This document shows, piece by piece, positions 9,211 through 16,323 of a stretch of 45,839 nucleotides of DNA. Source of the stretch: Neolewinella lacunae (GTDB lineage: Bacteria > Bacteroidota > Bacteroidia > Chitinophagales > Saprospiraceae); the NCBI RefSeq assembly GCF_014349155.1, contig NZ_JACSIT010000095.1, positions 1 through 45,839 on the forward strand, in the 5' to 3' direction. The notes under the pieces are model-generated. The model searched no databases. It saw only the letters and a list, made by a program, of their open reading frames with translations, and had not been told where the DNA came from. Position numbers and translations under genes: made by a program. Numbering within the stretch: position 1 is the first letter of the stretch; every line of letters starts with the position of its first letter.

Positions 9211-10070
9211 TAGTCTGACTCCCCGCCGAGTTGCGTAGGCTTGGTGGGTCCTTTGTTAAGTTTCTTTAGTTCGTTGTCGTGGCGACGCTTAATTTTCTTG
9301 ACGTCTTCCGCTGCTGGCAATTCTTCGGGCGTAACTCCGCGCTTAAGTAGCATTCCGCGAACGGCGGCGTTGTTGTCGATGTGCTCACGCCCGATGGCAC
9401 TGTCGCCATGCAGGTCGTTTTCTACCACGTTGTGGCTGGTCAGTTCAGTGGCGAAGTCCTTACCCTTTATCAATAGGGTGGGTAAAAAATCGGCGAATGG
9501 CCTTTTAGCAGGAACGCCGAGTTTGTCCTTCATGCCAGAGGTCGTGTAGCCCCCAAACAAAGCCGCAGCACCCATTGAGCGGATGTTGGCAAAGCTCTTC
9601 TCGTTTACCCCACGATCAAATATCACCTTTGAAAGCGCTTTCTCCGATTTAGTAAGCTTCGGTCGGGCGGTCAAGCGGTCCACTTCCAAAAGTCGCTCCT
9701 CGATCAATTGCTGCTTGCGCGTTTGCAAGGCAAAATAAGTCTGGGCAAAAGCAATCTCGGTTTTGCCAGGGTCACCGTTCTGAGCGATGAGGTAACAGGC
9801 GTAGCGGGTCAGGGCGATATCTGTGATTGCTCTCTGCCCTCCCTTCCCATGCTCGATCAATTTGTTGACGTCAACAAATTGATCGGCAACCAACTGCCCA
9901 ACGCCTTTACAAGCTTGTTTGGCTTTGTCAATAGCGTTGGTAAAATTGCGCCACTCAGTGTATTTCAGGAGCGTTTGCAGCTCCCGTGCGTACCAATACT
10001 CCACCCCATCCCGCTCGTGCCGGAGGTCCTCAAAAGACTTAAAGAGTGTGGTGGTTATAGTTGTTTTCAT
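9210..10070 (-). CDS. dinD: DNA damage-inducible protein D (DinD)
   Basis: A 286-residue protein with the full DinD layout: an N-terminal Bro/KilA-N-like region with VEYWYARELQTLLKYTEWRNF (shown in part), then a GKGGQRAITDIALTRYACYL stretch, NGDPGKTEIAFAQTYFA, and a basic C-terminal tail (KKIKRRHDNELKKLNK). In E. coli DinD is SOS-induced and can destabilise RecA filaments; that this copy acts likewise is inference. It is transcribed with nrdB and nrdA on the minus strand, lying between them. Codons 'DQFVDVNKLI' contain a perfect 32-bp DNA palindrome. I saw no clear LexA box. Base composition is somewhat more AT-rich than nrdA, and together with its position this suggests insertion into an older nrdBA pair. 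Confidence 0.9.
   Translation of the reverse strand: MKTTITTTLFKSFEDLRHERDGVEYWYARELQTLLKYTEWRNFTNAIDKAKQACKGVGQLVADQFVDVNKLIEHGKGGQRAITDIALTRYACYLIAQNGDPGKTEIAFAQTYFALQTRKQQLIEERLLEVDRLTARPKLTKSEKALSKVIFDRGVNEKSFANIRSMGAAALFGGYTTSGMKDKLGVPAKRPFADFLPTLLIKGKDFATELTSHNVVENDLHGDSAIGREHIDNNAAVRGMLLKRGVTPEELPAAEDVKKIKRRHDNELKKLNKGPTKPTQLGGESD
9854..9885. repeat. Perfect 32-bp palindrome inside dinD
   Basis: The half-site CGATCAATTTGTTGAC is followed directly by its exact complement, centred on GACGTC, with no loop. It lies wholly in the dinD coding region and encodes a normal family segment. Confidence 0.85.
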
Positions 10071-10084
10071 GGCCGGTTGAGTTC

Positions 10085-10225
10085 TTGATTGGCGATTGGC
10101 GATTATTGATTGGCGATTCTTAGTTGGCGATTATTGATTGGCGATTCTTGGTTGGCGATTATTGATTGGCGATTCTTGGTTGGCGATTATTGATTGGCGA
10201 TTCTTAGTTGGCGATTATTGATTGA
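10085..10225 (+). repeat. Tandem 14/28-bp repeat array (GGCGATT repeats)
   Basis: Ten copies of GGCGATT occur at mostly 14-bp spacing. Two 14-mers alternate, GGCGATTATTGATT and GGCGATTCTTRGTT, giving a 28-bp unit repeated about four and a half times. The array fills the gap between the four-helix-bundle gene and dinD. Inverted copies lie on the far side of the four-helix-bundle gene. There are no unique spacers, so it is not a CRISPR. Confidence 0.9.
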
Positions 10226-10232
10226 TAATTGA

Positions 10233-10604
10233 TCATTTTTTTGGTTTAGCATCAATTGATCGGATGGCGGTTACGAAAATACTTATGAGTTGATTGCTTT
10301 CGTCTATGACTCCAGAAACATCTTGGGCATCCAAGAGCGAAGATTTTCCGATAATGCGAAGATTGATGTGTGTTTCTCTTAGTTCTTTCAAGACAATGGC
10401 CATCTTGTGTCGAAAATCTTTCTCCGATTCTGATACTCTAGCTTCTCCATAGTTCAGGGCTGGTGAGCTACCGGACCTAATAATTTGGCTAGCAAAGTGC
10501 TGACCTGCGTAGTTTTTTGGTAAAGCATTGGCCACTTTCAAAATGCGCACGGCAAAGACGATTAGTCTTTCCTCCAACTCTTGGGCTCTTTCATTTGGAG
10601 TCAT
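10233..10604 (-). CDS. Four-helix-bundle protein (S23/IVP-like family)
   Basis: A 123-residue helical protein of the family first seen encoded in 23S rRNA intervening sequences and related to the Avd protein of diversity-generating retroelements. Characteristic features visible are an opening helix with LEERLIVFAVRILKVANALP, the stretch FASQIIRSGSSPALNYGEA (about residues 38-56), ESEKDFRHKMAIVLKELRET, and a final helix ending in a basic KPKK tail. No enzymatic function is known; members often bind nucleic acid or act as small pentamers. The gene sits between nrdB and dinD and is flanked on both sides by inverted arrays of GGCGATT repeats, which with its low GC makes it look like an inserted cassette. 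Confidence 0.88.
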   Translation of the reverse strand: MTPNERAQELEERLIVFAVRILKVANALPKNYAGQHFASQIIRSGSSPALNYGEARVSESEKDFRHKMAIVLKELRETHINLRIIGKSSLLDAQDVSGVIDESNQLISIFVTAIRSIDAKPKK

Positions 10605-10640
10605 TGTATGCTATTTTAAACTGCGGCAGCAAATCAGTCT

Positions 10641-10690
10641 TCGCCAATCGCCAATCAATAATCGCCAATAAAGAATCAATAATCGCCAAT
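10641..10690 (-). repeat. Inverted copies of the GGCGATT array
   Basis: AATCGCC, the complement of GGCGATT, occurs three times here, with a fourth copy degenerate at its start, and with linking sequence AATCAATA like that of the larger array. The array ends exactly at the nrdB stop codon. Together with 10085-10225 it brackets the four-helix-bundle gene in opposite orientation. Confidence 0.8.
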
Positions 10691-11668
10691 CTAAAAATCC
10701 TCGTCGAGCGAGAACGTCTGCTTGCTCTGGTCCGCCGTAACGCCCGCTTTCTGGTATTCCGCCACCCGCTTTTCGAAGAAGTTGGTTTTGCCCTGCAGGT
10801 TGATCATGTCCATCCAGGGGAAGGGGTTTTCCACGTTCCAGACCTTCGCTTCGCCCAGTTCGGCGAGGAGGCGGTCGGCCACGAATTCAATGTACTGGCA
10901 CATCATTTCGGCGTTCATCCCGATGAGGTTGACGGGCAGGGAATCGGAGACGAACTCTTTTTCGATGGCCACCGCGTCCTTGATGATCTCGGTGATCACC
11001 CCGGGTGCCAGTTTATTAACGATGTGCTGGGTATAGAGCAGGCAGGCGAAGTCGCAGTGCATGCCTTCGTCGCGGCTGATCAGTTCGTTGGAAAAGGTCA
11101 GCCCGGGCATCAGACCCCGCTTCTTGAGCCAGAAGATGGAGCAGAAGGAGCCCGAGAAGAAAATCCCTTCCACGGCCGCAAAGGCAATCAGGCGCTCGGC
11201 GAAGCTGCCATTGTCGATCCAGCGTAGTGCCCATTCGGCCTTGCGCTTCACGCAGGGCATCGTTTCGATGGCGTTGAAGAGGTAGTCTTTCTCCGCCGGA
11301 TCGCTGATGTAGGTATCGATGAGCAGAGAATAAGTCTCCGAGTGGATGTTCTCCATCATGATCTGGAACCCGTAGAAGAACTTGGCTTCGGTGTACTGCA
11401 CTTCAGCGACGAAGTTTTCGGCCAGGTTCTCGTTCACAATGCCGTCGGAAGCGGCAAAAAAGGCCAGGACGTGCTTAATGAAGTGGCGCTCGTTGTCGTT
11501 GAGCTTGTGGTTCCAGTCGTTGAGGTCGGCACTGAGGTCAATTTCCTCGGCGGTCCAGAAGCTGGCTTCCGTGTCTTTGTAAAATTTCCAGATGTCGTCG
11601 TGTTCAATGGGGAAGAGGACGAAACGGCCGTCGTTGGGGGCGAGGATAGGTTCTATCGTGGCGTTCAT
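10691..11668 (-). CDS. nrdB: Ribonucleoside-diphosphate reductase class I, beta subunit
   Basis: This 325-residue subunit makes and holds the radical used by NrdA. The di-iron ligands are all visible with the normal spacing: D75 (AASDG), E106 and H109 (ENIHSETY), E167 (AAVEGIFF), E201 and H204 (RDEGMHCDF). The radical tyrosine is probably Y113. The C-terminal FSLDEDF resembles the tail by which beta subunits dock on alpha. The [11 protein letters not shown] and [20 protein letters not shown] wording is closer to eukaryote-like class Ia proteins than to E. coli. It is the first gene of the nrdB, four-helix-bundle, dinD, nrdA group. A long upstream region with DnaA boxes lies 340-440 bp before its start, so replication-linked control is possible. 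Confidence 0.97.
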   Translation of the reverse strand: MNATIEPILAPNDGRFVLFPIEHDDIWKFYKDTEASFWTAEEIDLSADLNDWNHKLNDNERHFIKHVLAFFAASDGIVNENLAENFVAEVQYTEAKFFYGFQIMMENIHSETYSLLIDTYISDPAEKDYLFNAIETMPCVKRKAEWALRWIDNGSFAERLIAFAAVEGIFFSGSFCSIFWLKKRGLMPGLTFSNELISRDEGMHCDFACLLYTQHIVNKLAPGVITEIIKDAVAIEKEFVSDSLPVNLIGMNAEMMCQYIEFVADRLLAELGEAKVWNVENPFPWMDMINLQGKTNFFEKRVAEYQKAGVTADQSKQTFSLDEDF

Positions 11669-11850
11669 TGGTAGTAGCGGATAACTTGATGATGATTAAA
11701 GGAAGGGATGGTTCGGGTTTGTGGTGGCCGACAGCTGCCCACTCACTTCCCGGCCGGAGCCCGGGGAAGAAAGGAGGGCATAAAATCGCTTGTCGTCCTT
11801 GTGTGGATAGGTACCCAAGACAAGTCCTTGGCAGGACGGCCCCAGGCTTT

Positions 11851-11891
11851 CCCAGGCGGCATGCGTCTGCGGGGAGTGCATGCCGCCTGGG
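11851..11891 (-). repeat. Strong hairpin upstream of nrdB
   Basis: A perfect 14-bp inverted repeat, CCCAGGCGGCATGC paired with GCATGCCGCCTGGG, with a 13-nt loop. No T-tract follows on either strand, so it is not a standard terminator. It lies 183 bp upstream of the nrdB start, between it and the DnaA-box cluster, and could be a leader structure or a binding site. Confidence 0.6.
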
Positions 11892-12004
11892 CCTAAGTGG
11901 TATCAGTAAGCCGGCGGTACGGAAGGAGAAACGTCTAACAATTCGTTGTTTTCCATCGTACAATGGCTAAGGTAATGGGCGAAAGCACTATTCCCGGGAA
12001 TAAG

Positions 12005-12110
12005 TTTTCCACATTGTGTGGATAAAATAAAGCAAATGGCTGAAAATCAGCAAATTAACATCTTTCTTCTTTTATCCACATTGTGGAAAATTGTGGATAA
12101 ATGTGGAAAA
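12005..12110. promoter_or_regulatory. DnaA-box cluster: possible oriC or nrdB control region
   Basis: Within 106 bp there are three perfect DnaA boxes (TGTGGATAA at 12017-12025 and 12092-12100; TTATCCACA at 12072-12080) and three with one mismatch (TTTTCCACA at 12005-12013; TGTGGAAAA at 12082-12090 and 12102-12110). A further near match, TGTGGATAG, lies at 11803-11811. The stretch between the boxes (about 12026-12071) is very AT-rich. Such density is typical of a chromosomal origin. DnaA boxes also control nrdAB in E. coli, and the next gene on the minus strand is nrdB. The sequence alone does not decide between the two. Confidence 0.75.
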
Positions 12111-12287
12111 CTCTGTAATAACGGGTGAAAAACAGCCCCTGAAGCCAACTACGCGCTCCAAAGCCTCTCGGGGAACGGTAGCTATTTACGAGGGATCGGT
12201 ACAATTTATTCTTTTCCAACAACTTGGGTGATCATTGGGCAGCGGGGTTGGAAAGGCCGTTGTCCTCCGGTTTACTGGGAACAAAAA

Positions 12288-12350
12288 GGGCGCGGGACGT
12301 CGGTCCATCGCTCTTTAGCAAGAAGAGCATTGCACCTGCGTCCCGCGCCC
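12288..12350 (-). terminator. Terminator after the T9SS protein gene, built on an element A copy
   Basis: On the minus strand GGGCGCGGGACG (12350-12339) pairs with CGTCCCGCGCCC (12299-12288), followed by TTTTTGTTCCC. The loop holds a smaller hairpin, GCTCTT...AAGAGC. The first arm continues as GCAGGTGC, so this is the element A head with one extra G. It lies just downstream of the gene ending at 12397 and should stop its transcript before the DnaA-box region. Confidence 0.75.
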
Positions 12351-12396
12351 TAAACATTACGCAATGAGCCTTGGGCCCTACTCGAAAGGCATGCGC

Positions 12397-13689
12397 TTAG
12401 CGCAGCAAGCGCCGGACCAGCGTTCCTTCGGGCCCCACGATCCGCACCAGGTAAGCGCCTTTTTTTTGCTGGGCCAGGTCGATGCTTACGGTGTGCAGTC
12501 CCGCCGCCAATGCGAAGCGGTTTTCCAGCACCCGGCGGCCAGCAGCGTCGAAGACCGTAAGTTCCCATTCACCGTCCTGGTCTGCACTGAGGTCAATCCA
12601 GCTCTGGCCCGTAACCGTGGGGTTGGGATAAAACCGGGCCTCCCGGGCGGGCAACCCGCCTTCCTGCATCTTTACGAAAACGAGGTCGGAGTAAGTGAAA
12701 CTGCCATCAAAGTCTTCCTGCCGCAGGCGGTAGTAATAATCCTGGCCAGCCACCACTTCCGTATCGGTGTAGGTGTATTCCGTGGTACGGGCCGCTTCAC
12801 CAGCTCCGCTAACCCAGCCGATCTCGCGGAACTGCCGTCCGTCTTCGCTCCGTTCCACCCCGAAGCCCCGGTTATCGGTCTCTTCGGCGGTTTCCCAGTG
12901 TAGCCGGACGTCGTTCTTATCCTGCCGGGCGCTGAAGGTGGTGAATTCCACGGGCAAGACGGTGCCGGAGGAGAAGTTGATGTTGTCAAAGGCAACTTCT
13001 TCCGTGGCATTATTGAAATCGACCACAATGACCAATGTCACATCACACTGGAGGTAAGCGTTCAGGTTTTGGTTGATGGTGTTCCAGCGCTGGTCTAAGA
13101 TGTCGTCTAGGTCCGTTTCCGCGCCCCCGTCGCCGTCGGCGTTGAGCAAAACGAGGGTCGTCGCCCCTGCACAACCCGTAATTTCCAGGGTGATTTGGAG
13201 CCGGTCGTTTCCTCCCGCATCTGATGCGAAGTTACCGTCGAGAATGTAGTCCATGCTAAAATTGGCCCCCGCGGCGGGGTTCAGCCGTATGGGGGCGAAA
13301 CGTAGGGTGACTTCCCCGTCCGTATCTTCCATGATGTAGGCCTGGTTACCCTCAGTTGGTGGCATTCCCAGTTCATCGGCCACGGTTAAGTTCCCGGCGT
13401 AGCCAAAAAGGTCACCGTCCGCCAAACCAGTGCCATCCGTCCGGGTGGGCCGGAAAGAGGCCACGAAGCCCATTGTGGAGCCCGAGGTAGGGGAACTGAC
13501 CGGAATTCCGCCCGCATTCTGTAACACGTGCGGCGTCAAAGGAGAATCAGGATCAGTATACCTGCAGGTAGTATTCGTACAGGTCTGGGTAGTGGAGAGA
13601 TTTTCAAATCCCATGGATCCTTGGGCAGCAAGGCGGCCAAAAACGGAGGAGATTAGCAGGGCAAAGCAAAGGCAGTTGAAGTATTTCAT
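12397..13689 (-). CDS. Secreted protein with T9SS type A sorting domain
   Basis: A 430-residue exported protein. I start it at the ATG at 13689, which directly opens a signal peptide (MKYFNCLCFALLISSVFGRLAAQG); the longer frame would begin with TTG and add seven unlike residues. The N-terminal half (about 25-250) is a beta-rich region with acidic stretches (NADGDGGAETDLDD) and cysteines, of unknown function. Next comes a fibronectin-like segment, LPVEFTTFSARQDKNDVRLHWETAEE, common before T9SS tails. The last 80 residues are a type A sorting domain: FYPNPTVTGQSWIDL, TVFDAAGRRV, then GAYLVRIVGPEGTLVRRLL. It is therefore probably carried across the outer membrane by T9SS and anchored at the cell surface. 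It is monocistronic, with its own terminator. Confidence 0.85.
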   Translation of the reverse strand: MKYFNCLCFALLISSVFGRLAAQGSMGFENLSTTQTCTNTTCRYTDPDSPLTPHVLQNAGGIPVSSPTSGSTMGFVASFRPTRTDGTGLADGDLFGYAGNLTVADELGMPPTEGNQAYIMEDTDGEVTLRFAPIRLNPAAGANFSMDYILDGNFASDAGGNDRLQITLEITGCAGATTLVLLNADGDGGAETDLDDILDQRWNTINQNLNAYLQCDVTLVIVVDFNNATEEVAFDNINFSSGTVLPVEFTTFSARQDKNDVRLHWETAEETDNRGFGVERSEDGRQFREIGWVSGAGEAARTTEYTYTDTEVVAGQDYYYRLRQEDFDGSFTYSDLVFVKMQEGGLPAREARFYPNPTVTGQSWIDLSADQDGEWELTVFDAAGRRVLENRFALAAGLHTVSIDLAQQKKGAYLVRIVGPEGTLVRRLLR

Positions 13690-13833
13690 GGTAGGGGGGA
13701 ATATGGACAACTAAAATTACGCCCCGAACCCGGCCCGTGCCCGAGTTAGTAACCAAAATCCGTAAAAACCCTTTGTTAAAGCGTAGAAATACCCCCTCCG
13801 GGGTGGGCCATTGCGCCTAACAAGACCTTCTCT

Positions 13834-13850
13834 GCACCTGCGGCCGCGCC
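13834..13850 (-). repeat. Dispersed element A head
   Basis: On the minus strand the head reads GGCGCGGCCGCAGGTGC, the GCGGCCGC variant. What follows (AGAGAAGGTCTTG) is at best a weak tail. It sits between the T9SS gene's upstream region and the tsf terminator. Confidence 0.7.
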
Positions 13851-13866
13851 ATTTCCCCAAAACAAA

Positions 13867-13902
13867 CCAGCCCCCGCAGCACGGTCTGGCTGCGGGGGCT
13901 GG
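13867..13902 (-). terminator. Terminator of the rplM-rpsI-rpsB-tsf operon
   Basis: A perfect 14-bp GC-rich stem (CCAGCCCCCGCAGC paired with GCTGCGGGGGCTGG) with an 8-nt loop. On the minus strand it is followed by TTTGTTTTGG. It lies 41 bp beyond the tsf stop codon. Confidence 0.88.
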
Positions 13903-13942
13903 AACAGAGCGACCTCCTTTCCGGGGAGGTGACGCGGGCTAA

Positions 13943-14773
13943 TTACACGAGGGCGACGTGCTTGAAGCCCGTGGCCTTAAGGCCCTTCTCGGTGTTGTTC
14001 AGGTATTCGGCTACCGTCACTTTGTTGTCCTTTACGAACTGCTGGTTGACGAGCGTCATTTCCTTGTAGAACTTGTTGAGTTTGCCCATGGCAATTTTCT
14101 CCACCATTTCTTCGGGCTTGCCTTCCTGGCGGGCCAGGTCTTTACCGATTTCGATTTCGGTGGCGATGGTCTTGGCATCTACGCCAGCCTCATCGAGGGC
14201 GATGGGCTTCATGGCGGCTACCTGCATGGCTACGTCGCGGCCTGCTTCGTAGGCGGCGCTGGAGTTGGCGCTCAGGCCCACCAGTACCCCGGCGCGGTTG
14301 CCCATGTGGATGTACTCGGCGACCAGTGGCGCTTCCACTTGCTCGTAGGCCGTCACGTTAATCTTTTCGTTGATTTTGCCGACCATCTCGGTCACTTTGT
14401 CCTGGATGGTGAGGCTACCTTCCATGGGCAGGGCCAGCAGGGCCTCGAGGTTTGCCGGGCGGTGGGCCAGGGCAATCCCGGCAACCTGGTGGGCAAAGCT
14501 TACAAAGTCCTCGTTCTTGGATACGAAGTCGGTCTCGGAGCTCAGGCGAATAACCACGCCGTAGGTCTTATCGGCGTTGATTTTCGCGATTACGGCACCT
14601 TCGTTGGCCTCGCGGTCGTCGCGCTTGGCGGCAACCTTCTCACCGCGCTTGCGGAGTACTTCGATGGCTTTTTCGAAATCGCCTCCGGCCTCAGCCAGCG
14701 CTTTCTTGCAGTCCATCATGCCGGAACCAGTCATGTCCCGGAGTTTCTTTACGTCTTGGGCGGAAATTTCCAT
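13943..14773 (-). CDS. tsf: Translation elongation factor Ts
   Basis: This 276-residue cytoplasmic factor releases GDP from EF-Tu so that EF-Tu can be recharged with GTP. The N-terminal UBA-like domain (1-55) has the signature VKKLRDMTGSGMMDCKKAL and AGGDFEKAIEVLRKRG. The core contains the EF-Tu-contacting motif SSETDFVSKNEDF (about 79-91). The rest follows the normal bacterial layout, with the coiled-coil/core region EIEIGKDLARQEGKPEEMVEKIA. Length is normal. It is the last gene of the rplM-rpsI-rpsB-tsf unit, 139 bp after rpsB, with a large hairpin in that gap and a strong terminator behind it. Confidence 0.97.
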   Translation of the reverse strand: MEISAQDVKKLRDMTGSGMMDCKKALAEAGGDFEKAIEVLRKRGEKVAAKRDDREANEGAVIAKINADKTYGVVIRLSSETDFVSKNEDFVSFAHQVAGIALAHRPANLEALLALPMEGSLTIQDKVTEMVGKINEKINVTAYEQVEAPLVAEYIHMGNRAGVLVGLSANSSAAYEAGRDVAMQVAAMKPIALDEAGVDAKTIATEIEIGKDLARQEGKPEEMVEKIAMGKLNKFYKEMTLVNQQFVKDNKVTVAEYLNNTEKGLKATGFKHVALV

Positions 14774-14851
14774 TGCGCAACTATATTTTTGGTTTGGTTA
14801 AATTCTGGGGTTGCTGCCCCGTGGCGGATGCCTGGAGGCAGCACAGCAATG

Positions 14852-14898
14852 GCTTACCGGTTACGAAGCAGGCGCTTGCCCCTTCGTAACCGGTAAGC
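14852..14898 (-). repeat. Large hairpin between rpsB and tsf
   Basis: A perfect 17-bp inverted repeat, GCTTACCGGTTACGAAG paired with CTTCGTAACCGGTAAGC, with a 13-nt loop. A second small GCTGCC/GGCAGC hairpin lies at 14813-14842. No T-tract follows on the minus strand, so it could act in mRNA processing, stability or partial attenuation between the two genes. Confidence 0.65.
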
Positions 14899-14912
14899 GA
14901 TTGGATGGGCAA

Positions 14913-15671
14913 TTACTCGGCAGCCGGTGCTTCTTCGGAAGCAGGAGCTTCAGCACCTACGGCTTTGGCACTGCTTTTCTCGTTTTGCTCGGCCAGGCCC
15001 TGCTTGATGCAATCCGTCAGGTAATTGATCACAATGCGGATGGATTTGCTGGCGTCGTCGTTGCCGGGGATGGGGTAGTCTACGCTGGTGGGGTCGGCGT
15101 TGGTATCAACAATGCCGAAGGTGCGCATGCTCAGTTTCTTGGCTTCGGCCACGGCGAGGTGCTCGTGTACGATGTCCACCACGAAGATGGCGTTGGGGAT
15201 GCGGCCCATGTCGGCAATACCACCCAATACTTTGTTCATCTTTTCGTGCTCGCGCGTCAGCGTCAGGCGCTCCTTCTTGGTCACGCTGTCCAGCGTACCG
15301 TCCTGCAGCATGCGCTCGATGTTTTGCATCTTGCGGATCGAGCGGCGGATGGTGTTGAAGTTTGTGAGCATACCACCCTGCCACCGGTCGGTGACGTAGG
15401 GCATGTTTACTTCCGCAGCGGCGCTGGTGATGATGTCGCGGGCCTGCTTTTTGGTGGCAACGAAGAGGATTTTCTTCCCCGCACGGGCAATCTGCCGCAT
15501 GGCGTTGCCGGCGCGCTCCATGTTTTCGAGCGTGCTGTTGAGGTCAATCAGGTGAATGCCGTTCTTTTCGCCGAAGATGTAATTGGCCATCTTGGGGTTC
15601 CACTTGCGGCGGAGGTGGCCGAAGTGGACACCAGCGTCGAGCAGCTCCTGGTGGGTGGGCTTAGTAGCCAT
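14913..15671 (-). CDS. rpsB: 30S ribosomal protein S2
   Basis: A 252-residue small-subunit ribosomal protein. The S2 landmarks are clear: HQELLDAGVHFGHLRRKWNPKM at the N-terminus (in part), FGEKNGIHLIDLNSTLENM, GKKILFVATKKQA, YVTDRWQGGMLTNF, and PNAIFVVDIVHEHLAVAEAKKL. The C-terminal 20 residues are a loose Ala/Glu-rich tail (GAEAPASEEAPAAE), as often seen in this phylum. It is the third gene of the translation operon, 99 bp after rpsI and 139 bp before tsf. The rpsB-tsf pairing is conserved in nearly all bacteria. Confidence 0.97.
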   Translation of the reverse strand: MATKPTHQELLDAGVHFGHLRRKWNPKMANYIFGEKNGIHLIDLNSTLENMERAGNAMRQIARAGKKILFVATKKQARDIITSAAAEVNMPYVTDRWQGGMLTNFNTIRRSIRKMQNIERMLQDGTLDSVTKKERLTLTREHEKMNKVLGGIADMGRIPNAIFVVDIVHEHLAVAEAKKLSMRTFGIVDTNADPTSVDYPIPGNDDASKSIRIVINYLTDCIKQGLAEQNEKSSAKAVGAEAPASEEAPAAE

Positions 15672-15770
15672 GTTGTTGTTGTATTATTGGTCTTAGCCGC
15701 TTGGGGGGCCAGACTTGGATTAGTGAATGGGTTACGCGCGGGCCAGGCGAAGTACCAGGCCGCCAGCTGC

Positions 15771-16160
15771 TTAGCGCTTGGAGAACTGGAAGCTCTTGCG
15801 CGCCTTGGGCTTACCGTACTTCTTACGCTCCACCACGCGGGCGTCACGCGTCAGCATCTTTTGCTGCTTGAGGGGGCTGCGGAAGTCTTCGTTGAGCTTC
15901 ACCAGCGCACGGCTGATGCCCATCCGGATGGCTTCAGACTGGCCCTTGATGCCACCACCGTCTACGTTGACGTTGATGTCGTAAATGGCGTTGTCCACAC
16001 CAATGATGTGGAAAGGCTGGGTCACGGCGGGCTGGATGTGTACCTGCGGGAAGTACTGCTTGTAGTCCTTGCCGTTGATCGTGATATTGCCAGTTCCCTG
16101 GGTCAGGTAGACGCGGGCAACCGAAGCTTTGCGTCGCCCAATGGCATTAATTTGTTCCAT
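15771..16160 (-). CDS. rpsI: 30S ribosomal protein S9
   Basis: A 129-residue small-subunit protein whose basic C-terminal tail reaches the decoding centre. The N-terminus INAIGRRKASVARVYL and the middle VDGGGIKGQSEAIRMGISRAL are diagnostic. It ends in the expected KKYGKPKARKSFQFSKR tail. Length is normal. It follows rplM after an unusually long 163-bp gap that holds a copy of dispersed element A, and is followed by rpsB. Confidence 0.97.
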   Translation of the reverse strand: MEQINAIGRRKASVARVYLTQGTGNITINGKDYKQYFPQVHIQPAVTQPFHIIGVDNAIYDINVNVDGGGIKGQSEAIRMGISRALVKLNEDFRSPLKQQKMLTRDARVVERKKYGKPKARKSFQFSKR

Positions 16161-16215
16161 ATTTTTTTTGTTGAACGCCCGCCTTCAACCCGGAAGCTGG
16201 GGAGGGACATTTTTT

Positions 16216-16257
16216 GGGCGCGGACGCAGGTGCGGAGGAAAGAACGAAGCAAGCAGG
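16216..16257 (+). repeat. Dispersed element A between rplM and rpsI
   Basis: Head GGGCGCGGACGCAGGTGC at 16216-16233, then a tail-like AAAGAACGAAGCAAGCAGG. It lies inside an essential ribosomal operon, on the strand opposite to transcription. Confidence 0.8.
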
Positions 16258-16323
16258 GCTTGTCTTCAGCGGCGGGCTACCTCACAGCAGCCTCTCTTCC
16301 CAAAGACCTGGGCACGCGGGCAA

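Larger units (their letters stand above)
11669..12396. other. Intergenic region upstream of nrdB
   Basis: A 728-bp stretch with no supported gene. It holds the 14-bp hairpin, the DnaA-box cluster and the terminator listed separately. I found no TAnnTTTG -7 element for nrdB in it and no tRNA-like structure. Confidence 0.7.

Noticed and set aside
10085-10225. CRISPR array
   Set aside because: The repeats are contiguous 14/28-bp units without unique spacers, and no cas gene is near.
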